A stretch of DNA of 63,976 nt, from the NCBI RefSeq assembly GCF_900094795.1, contig NZ_FMBC01000029.1:1-63976 (forward strand). Direction: 5' to 3'. The notes beneath the pieces are model-generated. The model saw nothing but the letters and a program-made list of their open reading frames with translations. It did no database searches and was not told the origin of the DNA. Every line of letters starts with the position of its first letter. The stretch's first letter is position 1. The stretch comes from Kosakonia oryziphila. Its GTDB lineage: Bacteria; Pseudomonadota; Gammaproteobacteria; Enterobacterales; Enterobacteriaceae. Made by a program: the position numbers and the translations under genes. This document shows positions 9,009 to 18,679 of the stretch, piece after piece.

Positions 9009-10202
9009 TTACATGACTGCGGCGAATGCTTGCGCCACGCGTTGCACGTTGCGGCTATTCAGACCGGCAACACACATGCGACCGCTGGCAATCAGGTAAA
9101 TGCCAAACTCCTCGCGCAGACGATCGACCTGCGCCGCTCTCAGGCCGGTGTAGCTGAACATACCGCGCTGCTTAAGCAGATAGTCGAAATTCCCGCCTGG
9201 CACGGTTTCGCGCAGCACCTGCACCAGTTGCTGGCGCATTGCCAGAATGCGCGTACGCATCGTTTCCACTTCCTTCAGCCAGAGCGCCCGTAACGCCGCG
9301 TCACCAAGCACGGTTGCCACCAGTTGCGCGCCAAAATTGGGCGGGCTGGAGTAGTTGCGACGAACAGTGGCTTTCAGTTGTCCCAGCACGCGGCCTGCGG
9401 CTTCGCTGTCTTCACACACCACGGAAAGGCCGCCGACACGCTCGCCATACAGGGAGAAAATTTTGGAAAACGAGTTGCTGACCAGCGCAGGCATCCCGGC
9501 GCTGGCAATAGCGCGGATAGCGTAAGCGTCTTCTTCCATACCCGCGCCGAAACCCTGGTAAGCGATGTCGAGGAAGGGGATCAAATTGCGCGCTTTCAGC
9601 ACACCAATCACCTCGTCCCACTGGGTGTTAGTCAGATCCGCGCCAGTCGGGTTATGGCAGCACGGATGCAGTAATACAATGCTTTGTTCCGGCAGGGTAT
9701 TCAGTTTTTCCAGCAGTGCCGGGAAACGCACGCCGTTGTTTTCAACATCGTACCAGGGGTAAGTACTTACTTCGAATCCTGCACCTTCAAAAATGGCGAT
9801 GTGGTTTTCCCAGGTCGGATCGCTGACCCAGACACCGGAGTTGGGGAAGTAGCGTTTCAGGAAATCCGCGCCGACTTTTAGCGCGCCGGAACCACCCAGC
9901 GTCTGGATAGTTGCCACGCGGTTTTGTGCCAGCACCGGATGATCGGCGCCAAACAGCAGCGGCGCGATGGCGTGACGGTAGCTGTTCAACCCTTCCATCG
10001 GCAAATAGAGCGATGCGCCGTGCGGTTGCGCATTGAGGCGCGTTTCGGCTTCAGCCACCGCTTGCAGGCGCGGAATAATGCCATCTTCGTTGTAATACAA
10101 CCCAATGCTGAGGTTAACTTTGTCGCTTCTGGGATCTTCTTTAAAACGCTCCATGAGCGAGAGAATAGGGTCGCCAGCGTAGGCGTCAACTTTTTGAAAC
10201 AC
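9009..10202 (-). CDS. tyrB: Aromatic amino acid aminotransferase
   Basis: A PLP enzyme that transfers the amino group in the last step of tyrosine and phenylalanine synthesis and also acts on leucine. A GTG start at 10202 gives 397 residues, the E. coli length, beginning [21 protein letters not shown] upstream serves as ribosome-binding site. The PLP lysine is in [16 protein letters not shown], and [12 protein letters not shown] and [13 protein letters not shown] are typical of class I aminotransferases. In E. coli it is TyrR-repressed; I could not place a convincing TyrR box in the 105-bp gap to alr. Confidence 0.96.
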   Translation of the reverse strand: MFQKVDAYAGDPILSLMERFKEDPRSDKVNLSIGLYYNEDGIIPRLQAVAEAETRLNAQPHGASLYLPMEGLNSYRHAIAPLLFGADHPVLAQNRVATIQTLGGSGALKVGADFLKRYFPNSGVWVSDPTWENHIAIFEGAGFEVSTYPWYDVENNGVRFPALLEKLNTLPEQSIVLLHPCCHNPTGADLTNTQWDEVIGVLKARNLIPFLDIAYQGFGAGMEEDAYAIRAIASAGMPALVSNSFSKIFSLYGERVGGLSVVCEDSEAAGRVLGQLKATVRRNYSSPPNFGAQLVATVLGDAALRALWLKEVETMRTRILAMRQQLVQVLRETVPGGNFDYLLKQRGMFSYTGLRAAQVDRLREEFGIYLIASGRMCVAGLNSRNVQRVAQAFAAVM

Positions 10203-10276
10203 GCGTGTATTCTCCAGGTTTACAGTCGGCAAGACCAACACAATAAACCGGAAGCCGGGGAAGATCGAGAGAGTCA

Positions 10277-10300
10277 GCGCTTTCCCGTGCAGGAAAGCGC
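10277..10300. repeat. Perfect 9-bp stem-loop between alr and tyrB
   Basis: GCGCTTTCC (10277-10285) pairs with GGAAAGCGC (10292-10300) around a 6-base loop, only 8 bp after the alr stop. On the minus strand no T run follows, so it is more likely an RNA-stabilising or attenuating stem than a full terminator. Confidence 0.6.
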
Positions 10301-10307
10301 AAAACGT

Positions 10308-11387
10308 TTAGTCGAGGTACTTCAGCGACGCCCTGGCGGTCAGGCGCGTAATAAGTTCGTAAGCACTCACTTTTGTGATGGCGGCGATACGCTCGACAGG
10401 CAAACCATCACCCCACAGCACGACGCTATCGCCGACGCGATCACGTGCATCCGGGCCGAGATCGACACAAATCATGTCCATTGCCACGCGGCCCACGATC
10501 GGCACTTCGCGTCCGTTGACCAGCACAGGCGTTCCGGAAGGCGCAGCGCGCGGATAACCGTCGCCATACCCTATCGCTACCACGCCCAGACGGGTGTCGC
10601 GCGCGCTTTCCCAGGTACCGCCGTAACCGACTGCGTCTCCTGATTTGTGGTCGCGCACAGCAATCAGCGTGGACGTCAATGTCATCACTGGCTGAAAACC
10701 GAAATCCGCGCCCCACGGTCTGTTCTCCAGCGGCGAAACACCATAAAGAATGATTCCGGGGCGCACGGCGTCAAAGTGCGACTGTGGCCACAGCAAGGTG
10801 CCGCCAGACGCGGCAATCGAACGCAGTCCCGGTTTGTCGTCGGTAAAGGTGGTAAAAATATTCAGTTGCCGTTCCGTTACACCACACTCCGGCTCATCGG
10901 CGCGGGCAAAATGGCTGGCAAAATTCACTGGCTGGCGAACGTTTTTGCAGTTGGAGAGACGCGCGTAAAACGCCCCGGCTTCATGGAGATGTACGCCAAG
11001 ACGGTGCATGCCGGTATCCAGTTTCATCCATACTGTTATCGGCGCAGGCAGCGTGGCCGTTTCCAGCGCATCCAGTTGCCAGGGGCTATGGATCACCGTT
11101 TCAAACTGGTGTTCTGCCAGCACGGGCAGATCGCTGGCGGCGAAAAAACCTTCCAGCAACAGAATCGGTTGTGTGATTCCCCCTGCGCGTAATTGCAGGG
11201 CTTCGTCGAGACGGGCAACGCCAAAAGCGTCGGCATCGGGGAGCGTTCGCGCGGTCTCCACGAGACCGTGTCCATAGGCGTTCGCTTTCACGACTGCAAC
11301 CAGTCGGCTGGCAGGGACCAGCTCGCGCAGACGTTGCAGATTGTGTCGCAGAGCGCGGCGGTTAACTACTACGGTTGCCGCTTGCAT
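10308..11387 (-). CDS. alr: Alanine racemase (biosynthetic)
   Basis: A PLP enzyme that makes D-alanine for peptidoglycan. The start [16 protein letters not shown] at 11387 gives 359 residues, the same as E. coli Alr; the open frame to 11420 is not used. The PLP lysine is in [12 protein letters not shown] (about residue 34), and the catalytic tyrosine region is [32 protein letters not shown] and ILYGVSPLE are family motifs. It lies between dnaB and tyrB, all on the same strand. Confidence 0.97.
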   Translation of the reverse strand: MQAATVVVNRRALRHNLQRLRELVPASRLVAVVKANAYGHGLVETARTLPDADAFGVARLDEALQLRAGGITQPILLLEGFFAASDLPVLAEHQFETVIHSPWQLDALETATLPAPITVWMKLDTGMHRLGVHLHEAGAFYARLSNCKNVRQPVNFASHFARADEPECGVTERQLNIFTTFTDDKPGLRSIAASGGTLLWPQSHFDAVRPGIILYGVSPLENRPWGADFGFQPVMTLTSTLIAVRDHKSGDAVGYGGTWESARDTRLGVVAIGYGDGYPRAAPSGTPVLVNGREVPIVGRVAMDMICVDLGPDARDRVGDSVVLWGDGLPVERIAAITKVSAYELITRLTARASLKYLD

Positions 11388-11411
11388 GTTTTTCCTCAAA
11401 AAAACAATTTT

Positions 11412-11513
11412 CTGAATCATTCGCCTTGCAGGAGAGCGACAACCCCGGAGGCTTAGTAAAAGTGACCGGGGTAAGCAGTCGCCGTCAACGCACCTGCGGC
11501 GCGAAGGATGACG
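11412..11513. repeat. Imperfect palindromic intergenic repeat (copy A) between dnaB and alr
   Basis: The 131-bp dnaB-alr gap contains CCCCGGAGGCTTAGTAAAAG followed by TGACCGGGG, a hairpin core shared in outline with the repeats at malE/malF, malG/psiE and upstream of lysC. Its arms are more diverged than those copies. The pattern resembles tyrT/RtT-type repeats of enterobacteria as I remember them; family assignment is tentative. Confidence 0.5.
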
Positions 11514-11518
11514 AAAAT

Positions 11519-12925
11519 TTATTCATCGTCGTATTGTGGCCCTGCATAATTATCAAAACGTGACCACTGCCCGTTAAAGGTCAGACGTACCGTACCGATC
11601 GGCCCGTTACGCTGCTTACCAATAATGATTTCTGCAATGCCTTTTAAATCGCTGTTTTCGTGATAAACCTCGTCACGATAGATAAACATGATTAAGTCGG
11701 CATCCTGTTCGATAGAACCGGATTCACGCAGGTCGGAGTTGACCGGGCGTTTATCGGCGCGCTGCTCCAGAGAGCGGTTAAGCTGCGACAGCGCCACCAC
11801 TGGCACTTGCAACTCTTTTGCCAGCGCTTTCAGCGAGCGGGAAATTTCGGCGATCTCCAGCGTACGGTTGTCGGAAAGCGACGGCACGCGCATCAACTGA
11901 AGGTAGTCGATCATAATAAGACCTATCCCACCGTGCTCGCGGGCAATACGCCGCGAGCGCGAACGCACTTCTGTCGGCGTCAGGCCGGAGGAGTCATCAA
12001 TATAGATATTACGTTTTTCCAGCAGGATCCCCATGGTGCCGGAAATGCGCGCCCAGTCTTCATCGTCAAGCTGGCCGGTACGAATGCGCGTCTGGTCCAC
12101 GCGCGACAGCGACGCCAGAGAACGCATCATAATCTGTTCTGATGGCATCTCCAGACTGAAGATAAGAACCGGTTTATCCTGCAACATCGCCGCATTTTCG
12201 ACGAGGTTCATTGCAAATGTTGTTTTACCCATCGACGGACGGGCCGCAACAATAATCAGATCTGACGGCTGCAAACCTGCCGTCTTTTTATTGAGATCTT
12301 CATAGCCGGTGTTCACGCCCGTGACGCCATCATGCGGCTGCTGGAAAAGCTGCTCGATGCGCGAGACAGTTGCCTCAAGCACATCGGCGATATTTTTGGG
12401 GCCTTCGTCTTTATTGGCGCGGCTTTCGGCAATCTTAAATACCCGCGATTCCGCCAGGTCGAGCAGATCTTCGCTGGTTCGCCCCTGCGGATCGAAACCG
12501 GCATTGGCGATTTCATTAGCTACTGCGATCATCTCGCGAACGACGGCACGTTCACGCACGATATCGGCGTAAGCGCTGATATTTGCCGCACTTGGCGTAT
12601 TTTTCGATAACTCCGCCAGATAGGCAAAGCCGCCGACAATATCCAGTTGCCCTTGCAGTTCCAGCGACTCAGCCAGGGTGATCAGGTCGATAGGTTTCCC
12701 CATCTCCTGCAAGCGATGCATCTCGGTAAAAATATGGCGGTGCGGACGGGTATAAAAGTCTTCGGACACGACGCGCTCGGCGACGTCGTCCCAGCGCTCA
12801 TTATCCAGCATTAAACCGCCCAACACCGACTGCTCCGCTTCGATGGAATGTGGAGGCACTTTCATCCCCTCGACCTGTCTGTCAGGGGTTTCAGTCTGTT
12901 TGTTGAAGGGTTTATTTCCTGCCAT
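11519..12925 (-). CDS. dnaB: Replicative DNA helicase
   Basis: The hexameric 5'-3' helicase that unwinds DNA at the replication fork and recruits primase. At 468 residues it is nearly identical in length to E. coli DnaB. The N-terminal collar domain covers residues 25-130 ([22 protein letters not shown]). The RecA-like motor has Walker A ARPSMGKT (about residue 230), Walker [11 protein letters not shown] and the arginine-rich [12 protein letters not shown] segment. No intein is present. It is divergent from qorA with 59 bp between. Confidence 0.97.
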   Translation of the reverse strand: MAGNKPFNKQTETPDRQVEGMKVPPHSIEAEQSVLGGLMLDNERWDDVAERVVSEDFYTRPHRHIFTEMHRLQEMGKPIDLITLAESLELQGQLDIVGGFAYLAELSKNTPSAANISAYADIVRERAVVREMIAVANEIANAGFDPQGRTSEDLLDLAESRVFKIAESRANKDEGPKNIADVLEATVSRIEQLFQQPHDGVTGVNTGYEDLNKKTAGLQPSDLIIVAARPSMGKTTFAMNLVENAAMLQDKPVLIFSLEMPSEQIMMRSLASLSRVDQTRIRTGQLDDEDWARISGTMGILLEKRNIYIDDSSGLTPTEVRSRSRRIAREHGGIGLIMIDYLQLMRVPSLSDNRTLEIAEISRSLKALAKELQVPVVALSQLNRSLEQRADKRPVNSDLRESGSIEQDADLIMFIYRDEVYHENSDLKGIAEIIIGKQRNGPIGTVRLTFNGQWSRFDNYAGPQYDDE

Positions 12926-12984
12926 AGTGAATGGAGCTATCCGGGTTATGAATGGTTCGAAAGATTATCACATCAGGAGGAAGC

Positions 12985-13968
12985 ATGGCGACACGAATAG
13001 AATTTCACAAGCATGGCGGCCCCGACGTGCTCAGCGCGGTGGAATTTACCCCCGCAGCTCCGGCAGAAAACGAGGTGCAGGTGGAAAATAAAGCCATTGG
13101 CATTAACTATATCGATACCTACATTCGTAGCGGCTTATACCCGCCGCCCTCGCTGCCAAGCGGGCTGGGCACTGAAGCCGCAGGCGTGGTAAGTAAAGTG
13201 GGTAGTAAAGTCACACATATTAAGGTCGGCGATCGCGTGGTATATGCGCAATCCGGGCTCGGCGCTTACAGTTCGGTGCATAACGTTCTGGCAGACAAAG
13301 TGGCCGTCCTGCCAAACGCGATCTCCTTTGAACAAGCCGCTGCCTCGTTTCTGAAGGGGCTGACGGTGTTCTATCTACTGCGTAAAACCTATGACATCAA
13401 ACCCAACGAGGTATTTTTATTCCACGCTGCGGCTGGCGGCGTCGGACTGATTGCCTGCCAGTGGGCAAAAGCGCTGGGTGCGAAGCTTATCGGCACCGTA
13501 GGTTCGACGCAGAAAGCGCAGCGTGCATTGCAAGCTGGTGCCTGGCAGGTGATCAACTATAGCGAAGAGAATGTGGTTGAACGCGTTAAGGCGCTGACTG
13601 ATGGTAAAAAGGTCAGCGTGGTGTATGACTCGGTGGGTAAAGATACCTGGGAAATTTCCCTCGACTGCCTGCATCGTCGTGGGTTGATGGTCAGCTTCGG
13701 CAATTCCTCCGGGCCGGTCACGGGCGTGAACCTGGGCATTCTTAACCAGAAAGGCTCCCTTTATGCGACCCGCCCTTCTCTGAGTGGCTATATCACCACC
13801 CGTGAAGAGCTAAAGGAAGCCAGCAATGAGCTGTTCTCGCTGATCGCCAGCGGAGTGATTAAAGTGGATGTGGCCGACAACCAGAAGTTCGCGCTGAAAG
13901 ATGCGCAACGGGCGCATGAAGCACTGGAGAGCCGCGCAACGCAAGGCTCAAGCTTGCTGATCCCGTAA
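12985..13968 (+). CDS. qorA: NADPH-dependent quinone oxidoreductase
   Basis: A zeta-crystallin-type medium-chain reductase that reduces quinones by one electron with NADPH. ATG 12985 follows a strong AGGAGG (12975-12980) and gives 327 residues beginning MATRIEFHKHGGPDVL, equal to E. coli QorA. The cofactor motif is AAAGGVGLIACQWAKALGAK (about residue 150), and VYDSVGKDTW and ATQGSSLLIP are family signatures. There is no catalytic zinc-binding insert, as expected. It is a single-gene unit with its own terminator. Confidence 0.95.
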   Translation: MATRIEFHKHGGPDVLSAVEFTPAAPAENEVQVENKAIGINYIDTYIRSGLYPPPSLPSGLGTEAAGVVSKVGSKVTHIKVGDRVVYAQSGLGAYSSVHNVLADKVAVLPNAISFEQAAASFLKGLTVFYLLRKTYDIKPNEVFLFHAAAGGVGLIACQWAKALGAKLIGTVGSTQKAQRALQAGAWQVINYSEENVVERVKALTDGKKVSVVYDSVGKDTWEISLDCLHRRGLMVSFGNSSGPVTGVNLGILNQKGSLYATRPSLSGYITTREELKEASNELFSLIASGVIKVDVADNQKFALKDAQRAHEALESRATQGSSLLIP

Positions 13969-13988
13969 GGTAAGCCGCTGAAAGAATT

Positions 13989-14020
13989 AGGGCTTCCCGC
14001 AGGAAGCCCTTTCTTTTTTT
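13989..14020 (+). terminator. Terminator after qorA
   Basis: GGGCTTCC (13990-13997) / GGAAGCCC (14002-14009) followed by TTTCTTTTTTT. The next stretch to pspG (14021-14157) holds nothing I can name. Confidence 0.9.
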
Positions 14021-14157
14021 AGTTCGGCTGCATTGTAGGGTACAGCGCGATGAATTCGTTAACGCCACGATAGTGACAGATTTAATATCTAAATCCTATT
14101 CGGTTCTAAGCAATGCTACTGGAAATGTGTCAGGGTTGTGATGCACCACTCAATACT

Positions 14158-14400
14158 TTAGTAACGCCAGCGGTTATTGCGTTGGTAACGGGGAACATTC
14201 GGCTCTTTGATGGTACGAATAACCCAGACTACCGCCACGGCCAGCAGCAGCCAGGGCAACAGTTTGAGCATCAAAGCAAAAAGCCCGCCTAAAAACATAA
14301 CTGCGGTGGCAACCAGCAGCGCGGCGATAATGCCGAGCAGTGAAATGCCGGTCACCAGTAACATGACAAAAAAGCCAATAATAAACAGTAGTTCCAGCAT
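14158..14400 (-). CDS. pspG: Phage shock protein G
   Basis: A small inner-membrane protein of the phage-shock response to envelope stress. The start MLELLFIIGFFVMLLVTG at 14400 gives 80 residues, the E. coli length. Two closely packed hydrophobic segments (1-42 and 48-64) are followed by a basic tail ending RNNRWRY. AGGAGA stands in front of the ATG, and a sigma-54-type promoter lies 38-53 bp upstream, as expected for a PspF-controlled gene. Confidence 0.93.
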   Translation of the reverse strand: MLELLFIIGFFVMLLVTGISLLGIIAALLVATAVMFLGGLFALMLKLLPWLLLAVAVVWVIRTIKEPNVPRYQRNNRWRY

Positions 14401-14437
14401 GATCTTCTCCTGGGAATCAGTAATACTTTTTTGTATT

Positions 14438-14453
14438 ACAAGAAACATGCCAA
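14438..14453 (-). promoter_or_regulatory. Sigma-54 promoter of pspG
   Basis: Read on the minus strand the site is TTGGCATGTTTCTTGT, a good match to the TGGCAC-N5-TTGC consensus with GG at -24 and TTGT at -12. It is correctly placed and oriented for pspG, whose E. coli orthologue is sigma-54/PspF dependent. Confidence 0.75.
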
Positions 14454-14475
14454 AAATAACCTACTGATTTAATAA

Positions 14476-14506
14476 TAAAAAACCCTACAATGCTGTGTAG
14501 GGTTTA
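14476..14506 (-). terminator. Terminator after dusA
   Basis: On the minus strand ACCCTACA, a short loop and TGTAGGGT are followed by TTTTTTA. It separates dusA from the pspG promoter. Confidence 0.85.
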
Positions 14507-14534
14507 GTGAATTTGACCATCTTTTGGTGAAACT

Positions 14535-15554
14535 TTAACGCTTCGATGCCACCAGATTTAGCGCATGTTCCACTACCGCGATATCAGCGCCCGCTTTGTG
14601 CGCATTTTCACTCAGATAACGACGCCACTGACGCGCGCCCGGCACGCCCTGGAATAACCCGAGCATATGACGCGTGATATGACCAAGATAAGCGCCGTGG
14701 CTCAGTTCGCGCTCAATATAGGGATACATCGCGCGAACCACGGCGACAGGATCGGTATCCGCAACATCGACACCGTAAATCTCCCTATCAACAGCGGCCA
14801 GAATTCCCGGATTCTGATAGGCTTCGCGCCCGACCATAACCCCATCCATATGCTGCAAATGGGCCCTGGCCTCTTCCAGCGATTTTATGCCGCCATTGAT
14901 CGCCATCTTCAGGTACGGGAAATCGCGTTTAAGCTGGTAAACACGCGGGTAATCCAGCGGTGGGATTTCGCGGTTCTCTTTTGGACTCAGGCCAGAGAGC
15001 CAGGCTTTACGGGCATGAATGGTGAAGCTTTCACACTCGCCTTTACCGGCAACGGTACCAATAAAATCACAGAGGAATTCGTAGCTATCCTGATCGTCGA
15101 TGCCAATACGGGTTTTCACCGTCACCGGAATAGAAACTACGTCCCGCATTGCTTTAACACAATCCGCTACCAGTTGTGCTTCGCCCATCAGGCAGGCACC
15201 AAAACGGCCGTTCTGCACGCGATCCGACGGGCAACCGACATTAAGGTTGATCTCATCGTAACCGCGTGCTTGCGCAAGCTTCGCACAGTGCGCAAGCTGT
15301 GCCGGATCGCTGCCACCCAGTTGCAGCGACAGCGGATGTTCTTCCTCGCTGTACGCCAGATAATCGCCTTTGCCGTGAATAATGGCCCCCGTCGTCACCA
15401 TTTCGGTGTAGAGCAGCGTCTGGCGCGACAGTAAACGCAGGAAGTAGCGGCAATGTCTGTCCGTCCAGTCGAGCATCGGAGCGACGCTGAATCGCCCATA
15501 CCAGTGATTGTCAGAATTTACAGGCATTACGCTGGTTTGGCTGGCGTTAGTCAT
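14535..15554 (-). CDS. dusA: tRNA-dihydrouridine(20/20a) synthase
   Basis: A flavoenzyme that reduces uridines 20 and 20a in the tRNA D-loop. The 339-residue sequence has the TIM-barrel start [20 protein letters not shown], the catalytic cysteine in [41 protein letters not shown] and the phosphate-binding INGGIKSL and [10 protein letters not shown]. It is slightly shorter than E. coli DusA because of a shorter N-terminus. It is followed by a terminator. Confidence 0.95.
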   Translation of the reverse strand: MTNASQTSVMPVNSDNHWYGRFSVAPMLDWTDRHCRYFLRLLSRQTLLYTEMVTTGAIIHGKGDYLAYSEEEHPLSLQLGGSDPAQLAHCAKLAQARGYDEINLNVGCPSDRVQNGRFGACLMGEAQLVADCVKAMRDVVSIPVTVKTRIGIDDQDSYEFLCDFIGTVAGKGECESFTIHARKAWLSGLSPKENREIPPLDYPRVYQLKRDFPYLKMAINGGIKSLEEARAHLQHMDGVMVGREAYQNPGILAAVDREIYGVDVADTDPVAVVRAMYPYIERELSHGAYLGHITRHMLGLFQGVPGARQWRRYLSENAHKAGADIAVVEHALNLVASKR

Positions 15555-15790
15555 TTCAGAATTACCGTGCTTTGATTTCCAGAAAAAGAGGTGCTCTCAC
15601 CGCCATTCCGCCGGTGAGCGAAAGCAATAAGACAATAAGATTTCCTATTGTATCACATTCGCTGTAAGGCGCTGGAGGGGGCATTTTTCACCTTGTTGAA
15701 ACGAGGTTCCCTTCCTGCTTTTTTTCTAATCCACAAAGAGACTTAACTCAATGGCCAGCCGCTATTGTCAACTGGAACAGGGCGTTAATT
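15555..15790. other. Intergenic region upstream of dusA
   Basis: It contains an AT-rich stretch suited to a minus-strand dusA promoter (AATAAGATTTCCTATTGTAT, about 15631-15650) and TTTTTTTCTAAT at about 15720. No open frame with a family match was found. Confidence 0.4.
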
Positions 15791-16041
15791 GTGTCTAAAC
15801 CGTATGTTCGTCTTGATAAAAATGATGTGCTGGCGTTAAGCGATCTCGCCAACTATTTTTAATTACTCACGATATTGACCACAAGTTTTTGAAAGCGGAG
15901 CGAATGGCCCGCTGGTAGCGGAACTTAAATGCGCAGTTTCCGGATGCACCTTATACTGTCTTTCCGGGTAACATAAACGCCTGGGATAACGAAACTTTTA
16001 TTAAGGCCGGCAACGCCACCGGCAAATATGCGCCAAAATAA
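15791..16041 (+). pseudogene. Decayed YcaC-type isochorismatase-family hydrolase
   Basis: A GTG at 15791 starts V/MSKPYVRLDKND, the usual N-terminus of YcaC-related hydrolases. It then jumps to VLALSDLANYF and a stop, so the segment with the first catalytic aspartate is deleted. Further on, in another frame, the middle of the same family continues: NGPLVAEL, then FPDAPYTVFPGNINAWDNET and FIKAGNATGK, ending at TAA 16039-16041. The C-terminal half with the catalytic cysteine is missing. At least one internal deletion, a frame change and a 3' truncation make function implausible. Assignment rests on remembered family motifs. Confidence 0.65.
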
Positions 16042-16077
16042 AACCGGAGGCATAATGCCAATGCCTCCGGTTACTCA

Positions 16078-17394
16078 TCAGAAAGTCACACTAAGCTGTG
16101 CCCCGGCGCCCCAGGTTTCATTTTCACCCACCAGGCCCATCAGATCGATATGCACGCGGTTAAACGGCGCAAATCCGACACCGCCGGTAAAGACGTTTTT
16201 ATCATTCCCTTTGACATCCGCGCGGTAACCGGCACGCACCGCCAGCCAGCTCAATGGGCGAACCTCCGCACCCACGCCGACATACTGGGAATTTTTCTCG
16301 CTCTTAAAGCCTTTAGTCTCGGTTAAATCACCGTCGGCGCTCAACGTCAGCAGGTCGTTATGCCATGCCGCACCCGCCGTCACGACCGGACTAATCTGGT
16401 AAGTATCTTTGTAACTCACCACATCGCCCGTTCTGCCGTTACGGATACGAATGTCTTTGGTATCAATATCCCGGGAAATCAGGTTGGTACCGGTCAAACC
16501 GACCGTCACATTCTCGCCGAAATCCGCTGCCAGGCCGACATCCACGTTGAAGCCGGTATCGTCGGTACGGTAGCGGCTGCTGTTCCAGTCACTACTTTTA
16601 TAGTCATAAATCGACGCCGTGTAGTTGTAGACCCAGGTTTTCTGTAATTTTGGCGTCACGCCAATGGATAACGGTACGCCGCCGACATCAAACTGGCGAG
16701 CCATTGCAATCCCGTAATCAGAGACGATAGCCGCTCGGCCTGAAGCGGTTGAGTTGAGGTTTTTGGTGATTTCGTTGCTGCCATTCGGCGATATCACCGC
16801 ATTCAGCGCTTCACCTGCGGCGACGGCGGTGCTGTTCTCAATGCTGCGCAGGTAATTAATGTCCTGCTGATCGATTGCCGACGTAACGCGCGCACGAGCG
16901 TAAGCTTTCGTCACAAACGCCACGGAAAGGACATCGTTGGGAATGCTTACCGCGATACCGGCGGCGGCTTTGGCCTGCGCTGTTTTTCCTCTTAGAAACT
17001 CCAGCTCGTTCGCCAAATCGCCTGCAGCGCCCTGAAATTGCCTTACCGTACCGAGCGGATTAGCAATAATTTCCGCAGCAGTGAGGTTATCGACAACGTC
17101 TTTGTAGCCATTGATTTTGTTATTAATATTGTCGATCTCGTCACGCAGGTTATCTTTGTCGCTAATTTGTGCCTGTACACTCGGCAGGATGACGGTAACA
17201 TCATCCTCGGGTTTTGCTTTTGCTAACAATGCCGGGTTGATTAATGGCCCACTGCCATAGTTTGCGGACGCAACGCCCGTTCCCCCCATTGCATCATTAC
17301 GTGCTTCTGCCCAGGTATTGGCTGCCCCTGCCTGATTCGCCACAAAAAAGGAGACAGCGATCGCGACCAGCGAAAGTTTACGTTTTTTATCCAC
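16078..17394 (-). CDS. TraF-type (TraF_2) outer-membrane beta-barrel protein
   Basis: About 438 residues with a signal peptide (KKRKLSLVAIAVSFFVANQAGAA). The mature start NTWAEARNDAMGGTGVASAN resembles FadL/OmpP1-like barrels, and the C-terminus ends in an aromatic residue (AGAQLSVTF), the usual barrel-insertion signal. It matches proteins annotated as conjugal transfer protein TraF of the TraF_2 type, found on many chromosomes without conjugation genes; a role in transport is likely but unproven. A helical stretch (residues 80-120) could form a plug or coiled coil. GTG at 17394 is preferred; ATG at 17457 would put extra residues before the signal peptide. Confidence 0.75.
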   Translation of the reverse strand: MDKKRKLSLVAIAVSFFVANQAGAANTWAEARNDAMGGTGVASANYGSGPLINPALLAKAKPEDDVTVILPSVQAQISDKDNLRDEIDNINNKINGYKDVVDNLTAAEIIANPLGTVRQFQGAAGDLANELEFLRGKTAQAKAAAGIAVSIPNDVLSVAFVTKAYARARVTSAIDQQDINYLRSIENSTAVAAGEALNAVISPNGSNEITKNLNSTASGRAAIVSDYGIAMARQFDVGGVPLSIGVTPKLQKTWVYNYTASIYDYKSSDWNSSRYRTDDTGFNVDVGLAADFGENVTVGLTGTNLISRDIDTKDIRIRNGRTGDVVSYKDTYQISPVVTAGAAWHNDLLTLSADGDLTETKGFKSEKNSQYVGVGAEVRPLSWLAVRAGYRADVKGNDKNVFTGGVGFAPFNRVHIDLMGLVGENETWGAGAQLSVTF

Positions 17395-17676
17395 AGTATG
17401 CGTCTCGTAGCCAGATGAGTTTTGAGCCTGTAAGTATTCACACAAACAGGAATGCACTATTGCTGTGAATAACGTAAGAAAATGGAGCTAAATTGCCGGA
17501 ATACCCGTAAGTACCGGAACATTATTGTTTTAAGTGATGACCCTCACTATTTATAGATGACGGAATCCATTTCGGGAAGCGATCCGGGTAAGTGGAGATT
17601 ACTGGCCACGATCTCGGCCTTTTCGACAGGACATGATAAAGTGTATGGCTTGTATTTCCCCAACCGGAGAGCGCCT

Positions 17677-18192
17677 ATGGATAAGACCACTACGCAAGAG
17701 ATGTTAGCGCAGGCTGAAAAGCTGTGCGTGCAGCGCAACGTGCGCCTGACTCCCCAGCGTCTTGAAGTGTTGAGATTACTCAGCCTGCAACAAAGCGCCA
17801 TCAGCGCATACGATCTGCTCGATCTGCTGCGTGAAAGCGAACCGCAGGCCAAGCCGCCAACGGTGTACCGCGCTCTTGATTTCCTACTGGAACAGGGGTT
17901 CGTACATAAAGTCGAATCAACAAATAGCTACGTGTTATGCCACCTTTTTGATCAGCCTACGCACACTTCTGCGATGTTTATCTGCGATCGCTGTGGTTCG
18001 GTAAAAGAAGAGCAGGCGGAAGGCGTGGAAGATATTATGCATGCGTTAGCGGCAAAGATGGGCTTTGCCCTGCGGCATAATGTGATTGAAGCTCACGGTT
18101 TATGTGCAGACTGTGTCGAAGTGGAATCCTGCCGTCATCACGACCATTGCCACCATGACCACACCGTTCAGGTGAAGAAAAAGCCACGTTAA
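17677..18192 (+). CDS. zur: Zinc uptake regulator
   Basis: A Fur-family repressor that shuts off zinc importers when loaded with zinc. ATG 17677, preceded by GGAGA, gives MDKTTTQEMLAQAEKLC and 171 residues as in E. coli. The winged-helix part includes LTPQRLEVLRLL and AKPPTVYRALDFLLEQGFVHK. Metal ligands are visible in YVLCHLFDQPTHTS, ICDRCG and CADCVEVESC. The C-terminal tail is unusually His-rich (RHHDHCHHDH), a possible extra metal-binding arm. Confidence 0.95.
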   Translation: MDKTTTQEMLAQAEKLCVQRNVRLTPQRLEVLRLLSLQQSAISAYDLLDLLRESEPQAKPPTVYRALDFLLEQGFVHKVESTNSYVLCHLFDQPTHTSAMFICDRCGSVKEEQAEGVEDIMHALAAKMGFALRHNVIEAHGLCADCVEVESCRHHDHCHHDHTVQVKKKPR

Positions 18193-18302
18193 TCGGTTTT
18201 GTTTTAGCGAGACGGTAGATAAAACAGCTGGAGGATGGTACATCCTTGTACCTTCGGGCAGGGTAGCCTGTAAAGGGTTAGCACATTGAGGGGATGTGCA
18301 GG

Positions 18303-18512
18303 CTACCAGCGGTAGTCGTTACGTGTTTCCCAATCTGTAACTTCTTTCTCCGCCTGATCTTTGGCATAACCGTAACGTTCCTGGATTTTACCCACGAGTT
18401 GGTCACGTTTACCTTCGATGATGGTCATATCATCATCGGTCAGTTTGCCCCATTTTTCTTTAACAGTGCCTTTGAACTGTTTCCAGTTACCGCCGACTTC
18501 GTCTTTATTCAT
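18303..18512 (-). CDS. yjbJ: CsbD-family stress protein
   Basis: A 69-residue hydrophilic protein of the CsbD family, abundant under osmotic stress and stationary phase in E. coli; its molecular function is unknown. The hallmark is NWKQFKGTVKEKWGKLTDDD, followed by GKRDQLVGKIQERYG. It matches E. coli YjbJ closely in length and sequence. AAGGAGTCA precedes the start. Confidence 0.95.
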   Translation of the reverse strand: MNKDEVGGNWKQFKGTVKEKWGKLTDDDMTIIEGKRDQLVGKIQERYGYAKDQAEKEVTDWETRNDYRW

Positions 18513-18679
18513 CGTTGACTCCTTATCGTTCGGTTAAATATGTACTCGTTCTGCTGAACTTAATGATTATTTTAGTCAGGGATTCCGGAAATCTATTTTT
18601 ATTCGGAATCTTTAACCGTCACGATGATTAAAAAGAGCATAAGCGAGACGAGGAAACCAACAAAAAAAACCGGGCAACA

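Noticed and set aside
10203-10276. TyrR box in front of tyrB
   Set aside because: TGTAAA is present near the start, but no matching TTTACA half at the right distance was found, so I do not call an operator.
14667-15434. 255-codon open frame antisense to dusA
   Set aside because: It lies wholly inside dusA on the opposite strand, has no family-like motifs and no ribosome-binding site; a by-product of GC-rich coding sequence.
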